The notes under the pieces: model-generated | The model's database searches: none | What the model was told of the DNA's origin: nothing | What the model saw: the letters and a program-made list of their open reading frames with translations, nothing else | Source: Cyclobacteriaceae bacterium | GTDB lineage: Bacteria; Bacteroidota; Bacteroidia; Cytophagales; Cyclobacteriaceae | Length of the DNA stretch: 64,000 bases | Assembly (NCBI GenBank): GCA_028278225.1 | Contig: JANQEU010000014.1 | Span: 1-64,000, forward strand | Direction: 5' to 3' | Shown: in pieces, positions 62,001 to 64,000 of the stretch | How positions within the stretch are numbered: the stretch's first letter is position 1 | How the letters are laid out: each line of letters begins with the position of its first letter | Translations under genes and position numbers: made by a program

Positions 62001-63819
62001 CCGCACTCGCGGTCTCATCCCCATCTTCACCCTTCGATGTAGCGCTATATGTAATGGTGCTATGATATTTGGACCCTGAAATAAGATTTAGTGATAAAAT
62101 CCCGTCAACTAGTTCGTAATCAGTTTCAGTCAAAGAAGTGAAGGAAGCATCGGATTCAGACAGGTTTGCGATTGCTACCGCCAGGGTAATAGTGTCCTCC
62201 TCCGGATCCTCAAAAATGTTGAGATCAAAAGCGAGTGTACTGTCTCCTTCAAACTGATCCCGAATAAGATCCTGTACAATTTTTGTTGAGTCTATTTGTG
62301 GCCCGTCCCCGATTGGATTAATGAAAACGCTTATTATATAGGAGTTTTCATTCAGGTCTTCCTGGGCTACACCAAGATCAATGGTAAAATTGCCGGATTC
62401 ATTCAGATGTGGTGTAATTGTCAATACGTTGCTTACATCAGTCTTAACTATTTCCACATTTGCAGGAGCACCTCCGGATAAAGACCTAATGGTGTAGGTA
62501 AGTGATCCTCCGGTAGTATCGGCAAAGATGGTATCTAATCCCAGCTCCAAAGCAATATCTTCAGACAGGTATAAAGAATCATAAGAGTCATTAAAATCGA
62601 TATTGTCTGCAGTACCATGAGGAAATATCTGGAAGGTTAAATTCCTTAGATCAACCTTAATATTGTAATTTCCCGAATCAACTTGTATCTCGTACCAATC
62701 ACGGCTTATGACTTCAATCGGACCATCAAATACCATTTCATTCGGATGTTCATTAAGGCCGTAGCCAATATTGACTATGTAATTGGCATCAGAGAAGTTC
62801 AAACCACCATCATTAAGGGCAATGTTCTTCCCAATGAAAATATGAGGAGATTGAGCAGAATTGAATAAGAATCTATCGTAATCAACGTATTCTCCCCAAT
62901 TGTTTATTCTTAATGAATTAAAAGAATTTAGGTTGTAGTGATTATCAATAAGGTTCCAGTAAAAAGCATTATATCCTTTGCTGACAAACAACTCATCTCC
63001 ATCTTCCTCGATCCTCCCGGAATTATTTTTTCCATAATACGCTTCACCTCCTTCTTCGTTAACAACCAGGAACCTTCCATGGCCACTCTCCACAGCATAT
63101 CCCAGATTTCGGAAATTATGATACCCCCAGTCTGATAAAAGTTCAACAAATTCACTATTGGTTGGCTCGCCGGTATCAATTGCATCGCTGACAAAATATA
63201 TTGTGACATCCTCCCGAACAGCCTGCATCTTAAAAGTGTAGTACCTGGAGTCGTCAAGGTTAGCAGAAACATCGATTCCCAATTCGACATAGTCGTAAAA
63301 TACATCCGAGGTAACACTCAGTATGTCATAAACTATCTGGGATTGAACAACCATATTGGTTTGCGAATATTCTCCGCCATTGTATGCTACAGGTAAGCCA
63401 ATGTAGGCTCCCGTACCGGTTACGGTCAATTCGTCGGTGGAAATCAGATAGGATCCGTTTGGCTGATGAAAAACGGTGAAGTCATTCGCGAGAACATCAT
63501 AGTTATCGCAATATACCTGGTCCACCCCAGTCCATGTATCCAGCCAGGTCCACCAGTTATCAACCCAAAAGTTGCCTGAGTTTTCAAACCGGAATGCATC
63601 GTCAAATAAACAGTATCTGTTGTCGACTTCTTCCTGAGAAATACTGTACAGATCATCAGCACCCTGTGATGATCCGATTCTTATTGATCCTGCTTCTTTG
63701 GCTAAACGCCAATGCCGGTCATTGTCTGATCCTGCTAAAATGTCTGTAGTTAATTGTTGAGCATTAGCGGCAAGGCTGACAGCGATCGCTGCCAGGGCAG
63801 TGAGTAAGTGAGTACGCAT
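53074..63819 (-). CDS. Giant secreted VCBS/FG-GAP repeat protein with T9SS sorting domain
   Basis: 3581 residues. A signal peptide (TALAAIAVSLAANAQQ) is followed by a large N-terminal part of unknown kind (to about 420), beta-sandwich/cadherin-like modules (420-830), a parallel beta-helix of the pectin-lyase type (WYVNGTDGDDANDGSEITPF onward, to about 1200), and then about 26 VCBS/FG-GAP calcium motifs DxDxDGxxDL, broken by fibronectin-III-like modules (about 2190-2290, 2600-2700, 3140-3240). Two near-identical cadherin-like repeats precede the C-terminal sorting domain (IYPVPADKRLNIVLRRP to EVYDISGSSVLSID and VYVLTLDTSDGAERIKFIKN). Surface adhesin or matrix protein secreted by T9SS is the likely role. 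Confidence 0.9.
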   Translation of the reverse strand: MRTHLLTALAAIAVSLAANAQQLTTDILAGSDNDRHWRLAKEAGSIRIGSSQGADDLYSISQEEVDNRYCLFDDAFRFENSGNFWVDNWWTWLDTWTGVDQVYCDNYDVLANDFTVFHQPNGSYLISTDELTVTGTGAYIGLPVAYNGGEYSQTNMVVQSQIVYDILSVTSDVFYDYVELGIDVSANLDDSRYYTFKMQAVREDVTIYFVSDAIDTGEPTNSEFVELLSDWGYHNFRNLGYAVESGHGRFLVVNEEGGEAYYGKNNSGRIEEDGDELFVSKGYNAFYWNLIDNHYNLNSFNSLRINNWGEYVDYDRFLFNSAQSPHIFIGKNIALNDGGLNFSDANYIVNIGYGLNEHPNEMVFDGPIEVISRDWYEIQVDSGNYNIKVDLRNLTFQIFPHGTADNIDFNDSYDSLYLSEDIALELGLDTIFADTTGGSLTYTIRSLSGGAPANVEIVKTDVSNVLTITPHLNESGNFTIDLGVAQEDLNENSYIISVFINPIGDGPQIDSTKIVQDLIRDQFEGDSTLAFDLNIFEDPEEDTITLAVAIANLSESDASFTSLTETDYELVDGILSLNLISGSKYHSTITYSATSKGEDGDETASADFDLVIDNAPSIDEAFIVNSGTLLEEFDDVTFKVDEFTQDDDSDDLAIEISFPDYGDGAGGILLYDTLKIAGLSYDTNDSSVTITSKENATGEVAFIFDITSGPRTVVDTLVFAIDNVDDSVVLKNNLGDQIVAIDDTEGLDIDISSVFFDIDGAVNFDNVTVSTVPVDQTLFTVDAASLPVLNVKAEGAPEDSIEIVLTYADGILVEDIADTFYVTAIQAFNTWYVNGTDGDDANDGSEITPFKTIQYAIDAASIGDNIIVAAGDYEENIIIEKRLSISSTYDGTDEQVIEDTKIIAADSATVITVNEVDGLIIEGFTVTGGLTGPAGAGPDSRGAGLYVNNSSVTFNNLYIMGNEIDPESEFRGAGIVFDNSQGKRSTLNGVLIRENGNGSGIVLDDFTTLAIDKSRIRFNGSTAVDSETVGGIWCTSSELIITNSIIESNYGDISNNILLESASNFTINHALIGTGEGDQNILIKDLNNDVTGLIQNSLFNGVVKGSSSNITADKLTIENNILKNVEWDVNQLEVDLFGANNQTGLWGIDPSGEGLSDLSIALGKGKSTSLTDDILGNTRPDPDGTNPDIGPFESPLSAPVLAFPQIAGPVDGVHVWQSRSFKGYDVGDFDKDGYSEIVTLRNNGNGYDLILTTSSNTLEVIKENIEYNILKSMDLDADGDLDFVAIQSASKVDYYFNNGDLTFTVLEDLEIPGNVETWRMREMTNNYNSWGDITGDGRMDFIIPMWSSVTVVEFKVDHIITRSIDVQSNDGSYPWLGDIREARCVDIDLDGNIDLVVRNTWNENEVNDFLFFKKVGDDFEFQSELALYNLPKGGNISMLTADFDSNGNIDLAIASDRDHHDGINVDGFLKFYELNPDSSRWIEMDLRVIKDELDIEMDAVGDQFSNLKVVDINYDGKLDLLAFHSENESNDSRMFPALFINNGDWEFKYQYTFFNSISANIWDFRDLSVGNFEEDGILDIVVLTDPDVRFFKNDLTIQQADPADPTNLVLDVKGSRVTINAHINTPYYSIEVCKDAICNSSLVRDQSALVHYPALYEVGDSISATLFLTQGDYTIKVYGIDHAYQVTSEIASEISVDGISFSSGQVVFNDFFNSVNLINIDTDDDPEFYGFKKRYWDAGGEVASKLKIFSFGDPGTSNDFVLDQTGQAPLLSDLDQNGLADIIVDNGNWNSRFFSLLNIDETSSVSEFSSSFTETSILYEGNGRSSDGVFANNLVMDIDQDGSEEIVTYASGWDENSYGFKLFGIDGKDITDEKEINLFYEDVRWVWDEATQNSFEKYAYKHLFDFKVNSDNELRGMDMQPVDLDLDGDEDYLLVMNGRDWSFDKPLSHLIAVEFVHGKLIPHYLASFIDRSVLDIEIIKDGNDQACFIIGLTDRVNYYGDAFNVGFMTEFSRLDIAKSGQIFENFPIRTTREVVDYRNHTIPGFTFNNWPFTSFEFATILETGDFNNDGRDDFIVAANISNERWNGSSHILVYLQNELGGFDPFTSGLNRDLEDIAVITSINILDQNQDGRFDLLVSGFSGEHGVTKVFLNENTTGTAVTSVPTPTSLAGRNNGYKLSLNWTGDEGSRYAVQIGTELDNYNISSGNLNASGYPLFPDRPNVFVASESITVDAYDLADKYYFRVKAINKYGMYSDFSAVAEVTLEQPFVLDNQDIPGFEDGAVAWGDYDRDGDLDLAVMGRSEGFKTFIYRNDDGIFINSNQALEPMARGDIEWVDYNNDGYLDLFVVGENIDGDPTTIFYENENGLSFVRNFSIQNIQGVTSSTAAFGDVDGDGDMDLALAGFNVNENNYTLRLYNNLLNQGSPEVFQEERNFHREGFFSGDIIFADFDNDGDQDMVYTGSGLGGNPVGGLIVNSKVGITSEHYFHYQGELALKDAALDVGDLDLDGDLDIIATGTRSFNDTDVPVTRILENESFKIDSVRSDLRFIARDSEVLAPLSNGDIDLADFDNDGDLDVVLTGEDDLNNPVTRLYARSGASYFEVNAGLTDMTQSIVKWGDFDVDGDMDLFLSGKAVSAKTEIYRNNTGELVNLPPSVPDGLTMRDEGYGKVILSWSRPEDDFTPKNTLSYIVSLGTSAGSSDIFTTESDLTTGYRLTPKPSSALQNFRYLELDPGTYYWSVQAVDANYSGSVFSQVQTFTLSYDWKALNLGGIVDNSLPGGENSTTKFADIDNDGDFDLTIFGKTNFKEPGIFMNNNGVFQRIDWWFDQITKGDFDWADIDGDGMLDLFFTGEDIGNELNKFASLHLNRTFDGNVGFESYYGFPALVNAKVKFTDLDNDGIPELIYGGSTLSNETGKGEIYIYTFESNEGFLSFEEISLANELPQLSNSSLDFGDFDLDSDIDVVITGESNQFGRQALILVNDGLNEEDQLELTETSFNLIGVRNGTSDFIDYDNDGDLDLIVSGDATQGDALNIYENREGAQEGERSFVNISATVTGLKPLKNGKTSWGDFNGDGYADMVYSGEVIGEGDFTGLAVYDPLANVFRPDEFDLSEFVKASVAFGDYDGDDDLDMVLSGEFSDFQENDPYYTKYLSRIYVNERNQSAALAAAGGRTTSAFLANTPPTTPTTISAAIKTDAQAHNVNHHIVQFSWNPASDDQTAAPGLTYALRIGSDRGKDNVLPSGAKLTGRRLVSGKGNVEHNTSWNMELAPGTYYWSVQSIDPSYSSSAFSAEQVLIIDDSGLVTNNSPIAGPQSFQVKELSEQGTVVGNVDASDPENDPLAYAIIGGDEDSVFTINAQGEIIVERQDALVISNIAEFILTVQISDGFSTTEITITITLVTNLSPSAIAQTFELEELSEQGTIVGTIDVTDPENDVLTFEIIGGDDAGVFSVNSAGEVVVEDQAALLIVNQAEYELTIRISDGTNDVDVIITISLQEKEALALESEFVRRIYPVPADKRLNIVLRRPNEVFTVEVYDISGSSVLSIDKVDTRIPLDIRNLKPGVYVLTLDTSDGAERIKFIKN

Positions 63820-64000
63820 GGTTATGACGATTTAGTTGAGAATTTGAATATAATAAAAACAGAAATTCCAACCAACTGTTCTGTGATTATTTTGCACATG
63901 ATTTTTATCATTTTGTAATTGTGAAATTTTGGGAAGGACTCTTGTATGTCTCGAAACTCTGATTACATTACCTGACAAATAGTTTCAAATAAAAATGATG

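Noticed and set aside
54169-62868. Many forward-strand frames inside the giant gene
   Set aside because: They are antisense shadows of a complete, domain-rich frame.
53074-63819. Regular repeats that could be mistaken for a CRISPR array
   Set aside because: The repeated units are degenerate codons for DxDxDG loops inside one long frame, with no constant repeat/spacer pattern.

Overview
The window looks like a chromosome segment of a Bacteroidota bacterium, most likely a Cytophagales-type marine or soil heterotroph. The grounds are a tmRNA whose tag reads GEPRYAMAA, C-terminal sorting domains of the type IX secretion system (T9SS) on two proteins, PadR plus FtsX-like permease pairs, several promoter boxes of the Bacteroidota TAnnTTTG type, lipoproteins with acidic residues after the lipid cysteine, and a three-gene proton-translocating transhydrogenase. 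The order is an inference from the tag and gene content.

Positions 1 to about 5357 are visibly AT-richer and carry accessory genes: two small reverse-strand genes, a perfect 29-bp palindrome, an XRE regulator, an HNH-like protein and a truncated YgjP-type metallopeptidase. Then comes a compact operon of a tail-anchored protein, a Gly/Ser/Cys-rich 60-residue peptide, a YcaO protein and a SagB-type dehydrogenase. This reads as a thiazole/oxazole-modified peptide (TOMM/LAP) gene cluster, the most interesting content here. A 17-bp copy of the tmRNA 3' end, 155 bp from the real one, marks the segment as an island inserted at ssrA.

From 5.4 to 33 kb lies mostly ordinary chromosome: ssrA, a leucine-rich lipoprotein, a PLP dehydratase/imine reductase pair (EutB/EutC or BhcB/BhcD-like), MscS and HIRAN proteins, an SDR/thioesterase pair, a hybrid histidine kinase whose N-terminus is cut off by a one-base deficit in an A tract, a response regulator, a universal stress protein, an ECF sigma/anti-sigma/exported target trio, an EF-hand protein, a metallo-beta-lactamase-fold lipase-like protein, DoxX plus a Tat-exported Gfo/Idh oxidoreductase, two divergent paralogous exported amidohydrolases, an ABC exporter, a toxin-antitoxin pair with a nonsense codon in the toxin, and fabF.

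From 33 to 64 kb come a DUF1800/DUF1501/outer-membrane barrel/lipoprotein operon, a second toxin-antitoxin pair, PadR with a large permease, an S10 serine carboxypeptidase, pntAA-pntAB-pntB, a serine beta-lactamase-family hydrolase, a Rieske oxygenase divergent from an amino-acid permease/DDAH pair, a 136-bp palindromic element, and a 3581-residue T9SS-secreted protein with about 26 calcium-binding VCBS/FG-GAP motifs, a beta-helix and tandem cadherin-like repeats. No rRNA, tRNA, CRISPR array, integrase or transposase was found.
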